NCBI RefSeq assembly: GCF_030913705.1
Contig: NZ_CP133190.1
Span: 620,001 to 684,000 of the forward strand
Length of the DNA stretch: 64,000 nt
Direction of reading: 5' to 3'
Source: Anaerocolumna sp. MB42-C2
GTDB taxonomy: Bacteria > Bacillota > Clostridia > Lachnospirales > Lachnospiraceae
In this document: positions 46,399-54,543 of the stretch, in pieces
How positions within the stretch are numbered: the first letter of the stretch is position 1
Layout: each line of letters opens with the position of its first letter
Notes under the pieces: generated by a model
What the model saw: only the letters and a program-made list of their open reading frames with translations
Database searches by the model: none
What the model was told of the DNA's origin: nothing
Translations under genes and position numbers: made by a program

Positions 46399-46810
46399 TT
46401 AGAATATGGTATACAGCGTTAAAAAGATTATGGTTATCCATAGTATTTAAATATTTTTCTAAAAGAAACTTTTCTGTTAAACGAATCCGGTCACTGATGT
46501 TTCGGTTACGAATAAGCATATCTTCAAAAAAATTTTTCCAACCTTTAAAATAAACATCCATATCGCCGAAAACTCCATAGCTGTCTCTCATGTGACAGCT
46601 CGTAAATAAATGAGCCGACCAAAAATAGAACTGTATGGCAAACCGGGAAATATTGCTTTCGGACTTAATGGAGGCAGCGAGTGTCGGTTTGTCATAGATG
46701 CCGCAATAACCGCAAGAGGTATGTACCTTTGACGAAATAAATGGCTGTGCAGTTATCGGTTGATAAAAAAAATTCAGTTGAACCAATGGTTTTCCCTTTC
46801 TCAGCCTCAT
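46388..46810 (-). CDS. Conserved-looking hypothetical protein, first of an overlapping pair
   Basis: 140 residues, not recognised. There is a Cys-rich spot HTSCGYCGIYDKP (about residues 30-42) and a second cysteine/histidine pair in LFTSCHMRDSYG (about 68-79), possibly metal-binding. No signal peptide or membrane helix. A promoter with 17-base spacing lies 70 bases upstream. The 3' end overlaps the next gene by 11 bases. The lack of a clear ribosome binding site (AGG about 12 bases away) weakens the start call. Confidence 0.6.
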   Translation of the reverse strand: MRLRKGKPLVQLNFFYQPITAQPFISSKVHTSCGYCGIYDKPTLAASIKSESNISRFAIQFYFWSAHLFTSCHMRDSYGVFGDMDVYFKGWKNFFEDMLIRNRNISDRIRLTEKFLLEKYLNTMDNHNLFNAVYHILNEH

Positions 46811-46880
46811 AAATCAGGATACCTGTTTCAGTAATTGGTATAGTAAATTCAGATACTTACATAATTTTCTACTTTTTTAT

Positions 46881-46909
46881 ATTATACCATGTGCAGTTAT
46901 TTCTGTCAT
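46881..46909 (-). promoter_or_regulatory. Promoter of the overlapping unknown gene pair
   Basis: ATGACA (46904-46909) and a perfect TATAAT (46881-46886) are 17 bases apart on the minus strand, giving a leader of about 65 bases. The 301-base gap 46811-47111 also contains a plus-strand TATAAT (47072-47077) ahead of rqcH, but without a convincing -35; I see nothing else in it. Confidence 0.55.
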
Positions 46910-47111
46910 TGTTTACCTCATATGGATTATCGTTATAAAATTATTGCTTCTCATTCTGTCTAATGTTATACTATTTGGTATTAATTACTGTTTTATGAAG
47001 TTGTTCTATCATCAATAGAAGTATTACAAATCTTCTGTACTTACTCATAAATAAACATGGAGCAATTTTTATATAATAAGTTGTATCCACTTAATATAAA
47101 GGAGAAATAAC

Positions 47112-48869
47112 ATGGCTTTAGATGGACTTGTCCTATCCAACTTAATTTATGAATTAAAAACAAAACTCATAGACGGCAGAATCAGTAAAATCTCCCAGCC
47201 TGAGAAAGATGAGTTAGTTCTTACTATAAAAAATAACCGGGATAACTACAAACTGTTTCTTTCTGCAAACGCAAGTTTACCGTTAGTTTATTTAACGGAA
47301 GAAAGCAAACAAAATCCAATGACCGCACCGGGATTCTGTATGCTGCTCAGAAAACATTTAAACAGTGCAAGAATTTTAGATATTACGCAGCCGGGGCTTG
47401 AGAGAATTATGAGGTTTAAAATAGAACATCTCAATGAAATGGGTGATTTATGTATCAAATACCTCGTCCTTGAGGTAATGGGTAAACACAGTAACATTAT
47501 CTTTCTGGATGACGAAGATATGATTATTGATAGTATAAAACACATTTCCCATTTAGTAAGCTCTGTACGTGAAGTACTTCCGGGCAGAGAATATTTTCTA
47601 CCCTTAACCGGAGAGAAAAAAGATCCATTGACCTTAAATCAAGAAGATTTTAAGGAATCTGTTTTAAATAAGCCGCTTCCAATCGGCAAAGCGATTTATA
47701 CTTCACTTACCGGATTCAGTCCGTTAATGGCTAATGAAGTCTGTTACCGTTCATCCATTGATTCGGAAGCTTCCACCAGCTCTCTTTCAGAGTCAGAGGG
47801 ATTGCATTTATATAAGAATCTGGATCGTTTAATTTCTGATATTAAGAACCATAATTATAACCCTAATATCGTATTAGAGGACGGAGTTCCAATTGAATTC
47901 TCCTGTTTTCCCCTGACTTGTTATGATGGGCTTGAAAAGAAAGAATTTGAATCCATTTCAGAGGTTTTAGAATCTTTTTTTGCCGCTAAAAATACAGTTA
48001 CCCGTATCCGCCAGAAATCTGTGGATTTGCGTAAGATTGTAGCCAATGCAATTGAAAGGAATACAAAGAAATACGAGCTTCAACTAAAGCAATTAAAAGA
48101 TACGGAAAAAAGAGATAAATATAAAGTATACGGCGAACTGATTAATACCTACGGATACAGTTTGGAACCGGGTGTCAAGTCATTGACTGCTCTGAATTAC
48201 TATACCAATGAAGAGATCACGATTCCTTTAGATCCAACAATTACTCCGGCCGAGAACGCCAAACATTATTTTGAAAAATACAACAAATTAAAACGTACCT
48301 ATGAAGCGTTGTCAACTTTTATAGAAGAAACCAAGATGGATCTGGTTCATTTGGACTCTATACGAACTTCTCTGGATATCGCACTGGCGGAAGAAGATTT
48401 AGCCCAGCTAAAAGAAGAACTCATGGAATATGGATATATGAAACGTAAATACACCGCTGGCAAACCAGGTGCTAAAATTAAAAAACAAAAAATTACCAGT
48501 AAACCGTTTCACTATATTTCATCTGATGGTTATCATATCTATGTGGGAAAAAATAATTACCAGAACGACGAGTTGACTTTTAAGTTTGCCGTGGGTGCCG
48601 ATTGGTGGTTTCATGCTAAAAAAATTGCCGGTTCTCATGTTATTATACAGACCGGAGGTAACGAGATACCGGACAGGACGTTTGAAGAAGCCGCAAGACT
48701 TGCCGCATATTACTCAAAATCCAGAGATGCAGACAAGGTAGAAATCGATTATACGGAAAAGAAAAACGTTAAAAAACCAAGCGGCGGAAAACCTGGTTTT
48801 GTAGTATATTATACGAACTATTCCATGCTGGTATCACCTGATATTTCCGGAATTGTTCAAATCTCATAA
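47112..48869 (+). CDS. rqcH: Rqc2 homologue RqcH (NFACT family)
   Basis: A 585-residue NFACT protein. The NFACT-N domain starts MALDGLVLSNLIYELK and includes FCMLLRKHLNSARI. It is followed by a helix-hairpin-helix part, a coiled-coil M domain (about 285-445), and the NFACT-R domain containing DGYHIYVGKNNYQNDEL and ADWWFHAKKIAGSHVII (about 465-515). RqcH binds stalled 50S subunits and adds alanine tails to nascent chains, marking them for degradation; older literature calls the family fibronectin-binding. The C-terminal VEIDYTEKKNVKKPSGGKPG stretch is a family hallmark. GGAG precedes the ATG. Confidence 0.95.
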   Translation: MALDGLVLSNLIYELKTKLIDGRISKISQPEKDELVLTIKNNRDNYKLFLSANASLPLVYLTEESKQNPMTAPGFCMLLRKHLNSARILDITQPGLERIMRFKIEHLNEMGDLCIKYLVLEVMGKHSNIIFLDDEDMIIDSIKHISHLVSSVREVLPGREYFLPLTGEKKDPLTLNQEDFKESVLNKPLPIGKAIYTSLTGFSPLMANEVCYRSSIDSEASTSSLSESEGLHLYKNLDRLISDIKNHNYNPNIVLEDGVPIEFSCFPLTCYDGLEKKEFESISEVLESFFAAKNTVTRIRQKSVDLRKIVANAIERNTKKYELQLKQLKDTEKRDKYKVYGELINTYGYSLEPGVKSLTALNYYTNEEITIPLDPTITPAENAKHYFEKYNKLKRTYEALSTFIEETKMDLVHLDSIRTSLDIALAEEDLAQLKEELMEYGYMKRKYTAGKPGAKIKKQKITSKPFHYISSDGYHIYVGKNNYQNDELTFKFAVGADWWFHAKKIAGSHVIIQTGGNEIPDRTFEEAARLAAYYSKSRDADKVEIDYTEKKNVKKPSGGKPGFVVYYTNYSMLVSPDISGIVQIS

Positions 48870-48910
48870 GCCGTGGTATAAATTCCCCTAAATTTCCCTG
48901 GATTTGCGTA

Positions 48911-48939
48911 TTGATTTTTCGAACATTTGTTTGTATAAT
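48911..48939 (+). promoter_or_regulatory. Promoter of the 96-residue orphan gene
   Basis: TTGATT (48911-48916) and TATAAT (48934-48939) are exactly 17 bases apart. Transcription would begin near 48946, just ahead of the ribosome binding site of the small gene. Confidence 0.65.
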
Positions 48940-48971
48940 ATATAACAACTACTTTAAGTGAGGTATATATT

Positions 48972-49262
48972 ATGTCATTTTTCGAACCGGATCGGACTAC
49001 GGAATATAAAATTGATTACAATAACCGTCAACCGGTGTCTGTGATTGCCGCCTTTAATCCCATGGGCGATTTTAAGCCGGTGAACTTCGGTATTATGGAT
49101 TTATATGGTAATATTTGCAAAGTTAAAATCGAGGGGATTAAATATGCGAAAGAGGTGCGCGGCGGTAAGTCTTTCTGTTGTGTCTACCGGTCTTCCGATC
49201 AGCAAAAGGAATGTATATTGACTTATTATGTTTCGGATCACAGATGGGTATTGGGAATTTGA
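48972..49262 (+). CDS. Small hypothetical protein
   Basis: 96 residues, not recognised. The composition suggests a small beta-rich cytosolic protein (TTEYKIDYNN, PVSVIAAFNPMG, KVKIEGIKYAKEV, ILTYYVSDHRWVLGI). It has its own promoter with ideal spacing and a GTGAGG ribosome binding site seven to eight bases before the ATG, so it is very likely expressed. No signal peptide. Confidence 0.72.
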   Translation: MSFFEPDRTTEYKIDYNNRQPVSVIAAFNPMGDFKPVNFGIMDLYGNICKVKIEGIKYAKEVRGGKSFCCVYRSSDQQKECILTYYVSDHRWVLGI

Positions 49263-49382
49263 AATTGTTCACATTAACTTAACATTATTATCAAACCCTG
49301 TACACATATGAACGATATACTAAGTTCATAAGATAACAACAAGGTTCCCCGCCTTGCTAATATAAATCTTTTTTCATAAAAC

Positions 49383-49407
49383 GGCCAGCAGGACAGACCT
49401 GCTGGCC
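49383..49407. other. GC-rich perfect 10-bp hairpin in a 486-base gap
   Basis: GGCCAGCAGG-ACAGA-CCTGCTGGCC stands out in very AT-rich DNA between the orphan gene and hisJ. The T content after it is modest on both strands, so it may be a weak terminator of the upstream gene or an unrelated repeat element. The rest of the gap (49408-49588) shows nothing I can assign except a short protein-like frame that is too short to call. Confidence 0.5.
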
Positions 49408-49588
49408 CCTCCTCTTGTTTGGAGTTAATTTTATTTTATTAGATTCTCTAGATCCATTAATCTGTCGTACCGGGATACGATATGGAAAAATTTTGGCTTT
49501 ACATCCTACCGATATTGATTTAAAATTAAAAATTATACCAGTTTATACATTAACCAGAGATTGATATAAATGGGCACACTACTTACTT

Positions 49589-49610
49589 TCGTTTAGCGCA
49601 AACTAAACGA
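49589..49610 (+). promoter_or_regulatory. Operator-like palindrome upstream of hisJ
   Basis: TCGTTTAG (49589-49596) is perfectly complemented by CTAAACGA (49603-49610) around CGCAAA. It lies about 140 bases before the hisJ start. The form suits a dimeric regulator; no regulator for it can be named. Confidence 0.4.
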
Positions 49611-49748
49611 CCCATGTAATATTTAACCATTTTTCAAAATTAATATGAAAGTTTTTAAGATAAAGACCTATTACATACAGTAAAGAAGCAGTTTAACAGA
49701 TATAAATACGGTGCACATACTCTAAACACTGCTTTATAGGAGGTTAAA

Positions 49749-50561
49749 ATGATTATAGCCGATTACCATGTACATTCCTCTTTCTCAAGTGATTCTACTG
49801 CTTCCATGGAAGCTATGGTTGAAAAGGCCATCTCTCTCGGAATGAGTAAAATATGCTTTACTGACCATATGGATTATGATTTTCCCTCTTCCTATGGTCT
49901 GCCCTTTCTATTTAATCCGGAGGAATATTTTAAGAAATTAGCTGATATCACCCAGCAATATAAGTCAAAAATTAAGGTTTTAAAAGGAATCGAGCTTGGA
50001 TTGCAGCCATACCTTGCTCCCAGGTACGAAGAATTAATCCAGAAGTATGATTTTGATTTTGCTATTGGTTCTTCTCATCTGGTTAACGGCTTGGATCCTT
50101 ATTATCCCGAATATTGGATGAAACAATCACCGGAAGAAGGGGTTGACATGTACTTTCAAAGTATTATTGATAATACGAAAGCTTTCTCCGGGTTTCAAGT
50201 ATACGGACATTTGGATTATGTTATCCGTTATATCCCTGATAAAGCTCTGATACAGACTTATTCTTATAAAAAACATGCAGATATTATTGATGAGGTACTA
50301 AGAACCATTATTCAACACGGTAAAGGAATCGAAGTAAATACTGCCGGCTATAAATACGGTCTTGGATTTGCTCATCCCCATAGTGATATTTTAATCAGAT
50401 ATAAAGAATTAGGAGGTGAGATAATCACCATAGGTTCTGATGGTCACGCTCCCGAACATCTGGGATATGACTTTCCAAAAGCTGAGGAATTATTACACTC
50501 CCTTGGTTTTAAGTATTATGTAACTTTTGAAAACAGAAAACCTATCTTTGAGAAACTATAA
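49749..50561 (+). CDS. hisJ: Histidinol-phosphatase of the PHP family (HisJ-like)
   Basis: A 270-residue PHP-domain phosphoesterase. Metal ligands are visible in DYHVHSSFSSDS (residues 4-15), FTDHMDY (about 38-44), KGIELGL (about 79-85), GSSHLV, GHLDYV and GSDGHAPEHLGYD near the C-terminus. HisJ dephosphorylates histidinol phosphate in histidine synthesis in Firmicutes; no other his genes are in the window, so another phosphoester cannot be excluded. AGGAGG lies six bases before the ATG. The 3' end overlaps the next gene. Confidence 0.88.
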   Translation: MIIADYHVHSSFSSDSTASMEAMVEKAISLGMSKICFTDHMDYDFPSSYGLPFLFNPEEYFKKLADITQQYKSKIKVLKGIELGLQPYLAPRYEELIQKYDFDFAIGSSHLVNGLDPYYPEYWMKQSPEEGVDMYFQSIIDNTKAFSGFQVYGHLDYVIRYIPDKALIQTYSYKKHADIIDEVLRTIIQHGKGIEVNTAGYKYGLGFAHPHSDILIRYKELGGEIITIGSDGHAPEHLGYDFPKAEELLHSLGFKYYVTFENRKPIFEKL

Positions 50562-50931
50562 TTACCGTCCCTTTTCTGAAGAACAGACAATTCGTGCGCT
50601 TGAAAATAGTCTTTATAATATCATAGCCGTTGATGATAAAGATGTTGTCGGTATGGGCAGATTAATCGGTGACGGATTGTATTTTACTGTTGTAGATATA
50701 GTTGTAGCCCCAGAATATCAGGGTAAAGGGATAGGGAGCGAGCTAATAAAAAGGATATTGAATTATGCAGATAGCCAAACACCTCCCGGTGGCCGAGCCA
50801 GTGTTCAATTAATTTCCGAAAAAGGGAAAGAGTCTTTTTATGAAAAAGCGGGATTTAAAAAGATTCCTCACCAATATTGTGGTTTTGGAATGAGAAAAGT
50901 CATACATAAGGAAAACCGAATACAAATTTGA
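50527..50931 (+). CDS. Small GNAT family N-acetyltransferase
   Basis: A 134-residue GNAT with the core fold complete: GMGRLIGDGLYFTVVDIVV (strand 4 region), the acetyl-CoA loop PEYQGKGIGSELIKRIL, and FYEKAGFKKIP. The substrate is unknown. No ATG or ribosome binding site is seen at the 5' end; the reading frame opens at a TTG inside the last 35 bases of hisJ (another TTG is at 50548), so translation is probably coupled to hisJ. Length is normal for the single-domain group. Confidence 0.78.
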   Translation: MKTENLSLRNYNYRPFSEEQTIRALENSLYNIIAVDDKDVVGMGRLIGDGLYFTVVDIVVAPEYQGKGIGSELIKRILNYADSQTPPGGRASVQLISEKGKESFYEKAGFKKIPHQYCGFGMRKVIHKENRIQI

Positions 50932-50958
50932 CTTAGTTAGGTCTATCATAATATCATA

Positions 50959-50995
50959 AAAGCAGATAATCAACATTGGATTATCTGCTTTGTTT
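50959..50995. terminator. Bidirectional terminator between the GNAT gene and mnmA
   Basis: A perfect 13-bp stem AAAGCAGATAATC/GATTATCTGCTTT with a seven-base loop (50959-50991) is followed by TTTGTTT on the plus strand and TTTTATG on the minus strand. It lies between the convergent ends of the two genes. Confidence 0.8.
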
Positions 50996-51065
50996 ACTAT
51001 CATTCTCTAAATTATTAAAGCAAATACCTGCATCTTAATATTGTAAATATACATGCAAATACAAA

Positions 51066-52148
51066 TTATGCCCGGACAATTGTACCTCCGCCGACAACAT
51101 AATCACCATCGTAAAATACAACAGCCTGTCCGGGGGTTACTGCCCTTTGCGGCTCTTCAAAAGTACATTCTATTTTATTCTCATCCACTTTACGGATAAT
51201 ACATTTTGATCCTTTATGACTGTAACGAATCTTGGCAGTCACTTCCATATCCCCTGCTAAATCCTCGATGGACATAAAATTCAGATTATCAGCATACAAC
51301 TTATTGCAGAAAACTTCTTCACTGTTACCAATTACAACTTCGTTTGTCTCGGGACGTATAGCGAGAACAAATACGGGATGTCCCATAGCAAGGTTTAATC
51401 CTTTTCGCTGCCCTACGGTATAATGTATGATTCCTTTATGTTTGCCGATAACCTTCCCATCCGCGGTAACAAAATTACCTTCCTCCGGTGCTTTACCGGA
51501 ATATTCCGTAATGAATTTAGCATAATCATTATCCGGGATAAAGCAGATTTCCTGGCTGTCCGGTTTATTGGCAACTCTTAGATTAATATTAGTGGCAATA
51601 CTACGAATCTCATCCTTCGTGTATTCACCCACCGGCATCAGGGTATGTGCAAGCTGATACTGTGTCAGGTTATACAAGGCATAGGTCTGGTCTTTTTCTG
51701 ACGTTGCAGATTTTTTTAAAGTATATCTCCCATTATCCAATTGTACCACTCTTGCATAATGACCGGTAGCAATATAATCGGCACCTATATCCAAGGAACG
51801 TTTTAAAAGGGATTCCCACTTCACATAACGGTTACATGCGATACATGGATTCGGTGTGTTGCCTTTTACATATTCCTCAGCAAAATAATCTATAACAGCA
51901 TCTTTAAATTCATTTTTAAAATTCATTACATAATAAGGTATATCCAGGGCAAAAGCTACCCTTCTCGCATCATCTACTGCACTTAATCCACAGCAGCCTC
52001 CGCTCTCTTCCTGTGCCGCCACCTCTTCATCCTGCCAAATCTGCATGGTAACACCAATTACATCGTAACCGGCATTTTTAAGCAGATATGCTGCAACAGA
52101 AGAATCAACTCCACCTGACATGCCTACTACTACTTTCTTTCTATCCAT
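51066..52148 (-). CDS. mnmA: tRNA-specific 2-thiouridylase MnmA
   Basis: A 360-residue enzyme that makes s2U34 in tRNA-Lys, -Glu and -Gln. The PP-loop [15 protein letters not shown] lies at residues 9-23, the first catalytic cysteine is in [12 protein letters not shown] (near 102), and the second in SQEICFIPD (near 199). Sulfur is passed from a cysteine desulfurase, and iscS with iscU lie directly upstream in the same operon. AGGAGG precedes the ATG. Confidence 0.97.
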   Translation of the reverse strand: MDRKKVVVGMSGGVDSSVAAYLLKNAGYDVIGVTMQIWQDEEVAAQEESGGCCGLSAVDDARRVAFALDIPYYVMNFKNEFKDAVIDYFAEEYVKGNTPNPCIACNRYVKWESLLKRSLDIGADYIATGHYARVVQLDNGRYTLKKSATSEKDQTYALYNLTQYQLAHTLMPVGEYTKDEIRSIATNINLRVANKPDSQEICFIPDNDYAKFITEYSGKAPEEGNFVTADGKVIGKHKGIIHYTVGQRKGLNLAMGHPVFVLAIRPETNEVVIGNSEEVFCNKLYADNLNFMSIEDLAGDMEVTAKIRYSHKGSKCIIRKVDENKIECTFEEPQRAVTPGQAVVFYDGDYVVGGGTIVRA

Positions 52149-52156
52149 TAAACCTC

Positions 52157-52594
52157 CTAGTAGACTTCCTCTTCTTCCTCTTCACTGATATCTGATTTGG
52201 GCTTTTCCAATCCTTCAATCTCAATGTTATTCTTAGTCGCATAATCCCATAAAGCTGCATGAATGGCTTCTTCTGCTAATAAAGAACAATGAACTTTTAC
52301 TGCCGGCAAACCATCTAGTGCATCCATAACCGCTTTATTGGTTATCTGTAGTGCTTCCTGAACATTTTTACCTTTTACTAATTCTGTAGCCATACTGCTT
52401 GTAGCTACAGCTGCACCACATCCAAAGGTTTTAAATTTAACATCATCGATAATTCCATCTTTATTAATATCCAGGTATATTCTCATAATATCACCGCATT
52501 TTGCATTACCGACAGTACCAACACCGCTGGCATTCTCTATTTCTCCAACATTTCTGGGGTTAGTAAAATGATCCATTACTTTCTCACTATACAT
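52157..52594 (-). CDS. iscU: Iron-sulfur scaffold protein IscU/NifU-like
   Basis: A 145-residue scaffold of the clostridial IscU type. The three ligand cysteines are in GNAKCGDIM (near 34), [11 protein letters not shown] (near 60) and [11 protein letters not shown] (near 103). It accepts sulfur from the desulfurase upstream and builds [2Fe-2S]/[4Fe-4S] clusters for transfer. A very acidic tail ends the protein. AAGGAGG precedes the ATG; eight bases separate it from mnmA. Confidence 0.95.
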   Translation of the reverse strand: MYSEKVMDHFTNPRNVGEIENASGVGTVGNAKCGDIMRIYLDINKDGIIDDVKFKTFGCGAAVATSSMATELVKGKNVQEALQITNKAVMDALDGLPAVKVHCSLLAEEAIHAALWDYATKNNIEIEGLEKPKSDISEEEEEEVY

Positions 52595-52654
52595 CTCAAT
52601 TCCTCCTTCATTATAAGACCATCACCAAATGGTGCAATTTTTATTTATACAAAA

Positions 52655-53839
52655 TTACTTGTTGCTGCTTTTAACAAAATCCTCATATAGAGGTGACATA
52701 GATCGTAATTTCTCTACAATCTCTTTAATACGTTCGACTACATAATCCATCTCGTCTTCCGTATTATCTTCGCATAAAGTCAGCCTTAAAGAACCATGTG
52801 CAATTTCATGAGGTAGTCCAATTGCTAATAATACATGGGACGGATCCAGGGAACCGGAAGTACAGGCTGAACCACTGGACGCACAAATATTCTGCATATC
52901 AAGCATAATCAGAAGAGATTCTCCCTCGATAAACTGAAAACTAAAGTTTGCATTATTGGGAAGACGTTTCGTTCTGTGTCCGTTTAAACGTACATAAGGT
53001 ACCTCTGATAAAATTCTCTTAATCAGCTTATCCCTTAATTCAATTTCTTTTTGCTGACGGTCTTTTAGAGTTTCCATAGCAATTTCAACTGCTTTACCAA
53101 ATCCGACGATGGCTGGAACATTTTCAGTTCCGGCTCTTCTATGTCTTTCCTGTGCGCCGCCGTGTACAAAAGATTTTAATTTTAAGCCTTTACGAATATA
53201 AAGAAACCCAATGCCTTTTGGACCGTTTAATTTATGTCCGCTGGCGCTTAACATATCTATATTTAATTCATTCACATCAATAGCTAGCTGACCGAATGCC
53301 TGGACAGCATCTGTGTGAAATAATATATTATTTGCTTTTGCTATTTCACCGATCTCCTTGATCGGTTGAATGGTACCGATTTCATTATTGGCAAACATAA
53401 CAGAGATTAAGATGGTAGTCGGACGGATTGCTTTCTTTAACTCATCTAATTTAATAACACCATTCTCGTCCACATCAATATAAGATACTTCCATACCATG
53501 TTTCTCCAGGTATTCGCAGGTATGCAAAATGGCATGATGCTCAATTCTGGAGGTAATAATATGATTGCCTTTTGAAGCATAAGCTTCTGCGGTAGCCTTT
53601 AATGCCCAGTTGTCAGATTCCGTACCGCCAGCCGTAAAATATATATCTGATATTTCCGTATTCAGAGCTTTTGCAATAATACCCCTGGCCTCATCTACTG
53701 CCTTTTTATTCTGTGTTGCAAGTTCGTACACGCTGGAAGGATTGCCAAAGCTCTCCGTAAAATATGGGAGCATAGCTTCCACTACTGCCGGACGTGTTTT
53801 TGTCGTAGCTGCATTATCTAAATAAATCTTTTTCTCCAT
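52655..53839 (-). CDS. iscS: Cysteine desulfurase NifS/IscS
   Basis: A 394-residue PLP enzyme that releases sulfur from cysteine. It starts MEKKIYLDNAATT. The PLP lysine is in SASGHKLNGPKG (near residue 203) and the persulfide-forming cysteine in SSGSACTSGSLDPSHVL (near 326). The second ATG (53839) is used because AGGAG lies nine bases before it, whereas the first ATG touches the ribosome binding site. It serves both iscU and mnmA. Confidence 0.96.
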   Translation of the reverse strand: MEKKIYLDNAATTKTRPAVVEAMLPYFTESFGNPSSVYELATQNKKAVDEARGIIAKALNTEISDIYFTAGGTESDNWALKATAEAYASKGNHIITSRIEHHAILHTCEYLEKHGMEVSYIDVDENGVIKLDELKKAIRPTTILISVMFANNEIGTIQPIKEIGEIAKANNILFHTDAVQAFGQLAIDVNELNIDMLSASGHKLNGPKGIGFLYIRKGLKLKSFVHGGAQERHRRAGTENVPAIVGFGKAVEIAMETLKDRQQKEIELRDKLIKRILSEVPYVRLNGHRTKRLPNNANFSFQFIEGESLLIMLDMQNICASSGSACTSGSLDPSHVLLAIGLPHEIAHGSLRLTLCEDNTEDEMDYVVERIKEIVEKLRSMSPLYEDFVKSSNK

Positions 53840-53866
53840 CTGTGTCATCTCCTATTATAAAATTTA

Positions 53867-54346
53867 CTATTGCCCGCAGGTCGGTCTTTTACGGCTATCA
53901 CTTTCTAAAACTCCATGTTCGGATCGAATCTTTTCACTTTCTTCCATTAATTCAGATAGTTTCATGGTATCAACGGTATTGTTTATACTATCACTAATAC
54001 GCATCCAAACATATTTTGTTACACAAAGATCCGCACCGGTGCAAGATGATCCACTGCCTATAATTTCGGCACAATCTACGGGATTTAAATCCCCTTCCAA
54101 GGCTCTTAGTATATCACCAACGGATATTTCTTCCGGCTTCTTAGCCAATACATATCCGCCCTGTGCACCTCTGATACTGTTTACGATCCCTGCTTTTTTC
54201 AATTTGGCGATTAATTGTTCCAAATAACTAATGGAAATATCCTGGCGCTCCGCAATTCCGCTTAAAGCAACTGCTTCATTTTTCCCATTGACCGCTAAAT
54301 CCAAAACTGCGCGTAATCCATATCTACCCTTTGTAGATAGTTTCAT
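53867..54346 (-). CDS. iscR: Rrf2 family iron-sulfur regulator (IscR-like)
   Basis: A 159-residue Rrf2 protein. The winged helix begins MKLSTKGRYGLRAVLDLA and includes ISISYLEQLIAKLKKAGIVNSIRGAQGGY. Three candidate cluster-binding cysteines lie in VDCAEIIGSGSSC and GADLC (CX9CX5C). IscR-like repressors sense Fe-S supply and control the isc genes; first place in the operon fits this role. A set of three 15-base direct repeats lies in the leader. Start at the second of two ATGs, six bases after GAGGT. Confidence 0.93.
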   Translation of the reverse strand: MKLSTKGRYGLRAVLDLAVNGKNEAVALSGIAERQDISISYLEQLIAKLKKAGIVNSIRGAQGGYVLAKKPEEISVGDILRALEGDLNPVDCAEIIGSGSSCTGADLCVTKYVWMRISDSINNTVDTMKLSELMEESEKIRSEHGVLESDSRKRPTCGQ

Positions 54347-54382
54347 CATACCACCTCACTTTTATCCATTTCGGGAGTTTAA

Positions 54383-54418
54383 TTCCTACTATTTCATTTC
54401 CTAGCATTTTATTTCCTA
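54383..54418 (-). promoter_or_regulatory. Three 15-base direct repeats in the isc leader
   Basis: TTCCTA on the plus strand occurs at 54383, 54398 and 54413, in the wider pattern TTTnATTTCCTAnnA, exactly 15 bases apart. On the minus strand these read TAGGAAnnnAAA, downstream of the isc promoter. They may be binding sites for the IscR-like protein, or simply a tandem duplication. Confidence 0.5.
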
Positions 54419-54443
54419 CTAAAACAGTGCACTTTCTTGTTAC

Positions 54444-54472
54444 ATATTATCATCACAGTTCCAATTTGTCAA
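54444..54472 (-). promoter_or_regulatory. Promoter of the iscR-iscS-iscU-mnmA operon
   Basis: A consensus TTGACA (54467-54472) and TAATAT (54444-54449) are 17 bases apart on the minus strand. The leader to the iscR start is about 90 bases and includes the direct repeats. The -35 overlaps the -35 of the divergent flippase promoter. Confidence 0.75.
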
Positions 54473-54495
54473 TAGATTAGGAATTGTTTTATACT
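54466..54495 (+). promoter_or_regulatory. Divergent promoter of the flippase gene
   Basis: TTGTCA (54466-54471) and TATACT (54490-54495) are 18 bases apart on the plus strand. The -35 hexamer occupies almost the same bases as the minus-strand isc -35, so two polymerases could hardly bind at once. Confidence 0.6.
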
Positions 54496-54543
54496 CTCCG
54501 AATATATTTAAATAAGTTCTATTATTATCGGCAGGAAATATAC

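Noticed and set aside
49440-49520. Short minus-strand frame reading VKPKFFHIVSRYDRLM
   Set aside because: It looks protein-like but is only about 25 codons, has no start or ribosome binding site, and matches no family I can name. It might be a fossil, but support is too thin.
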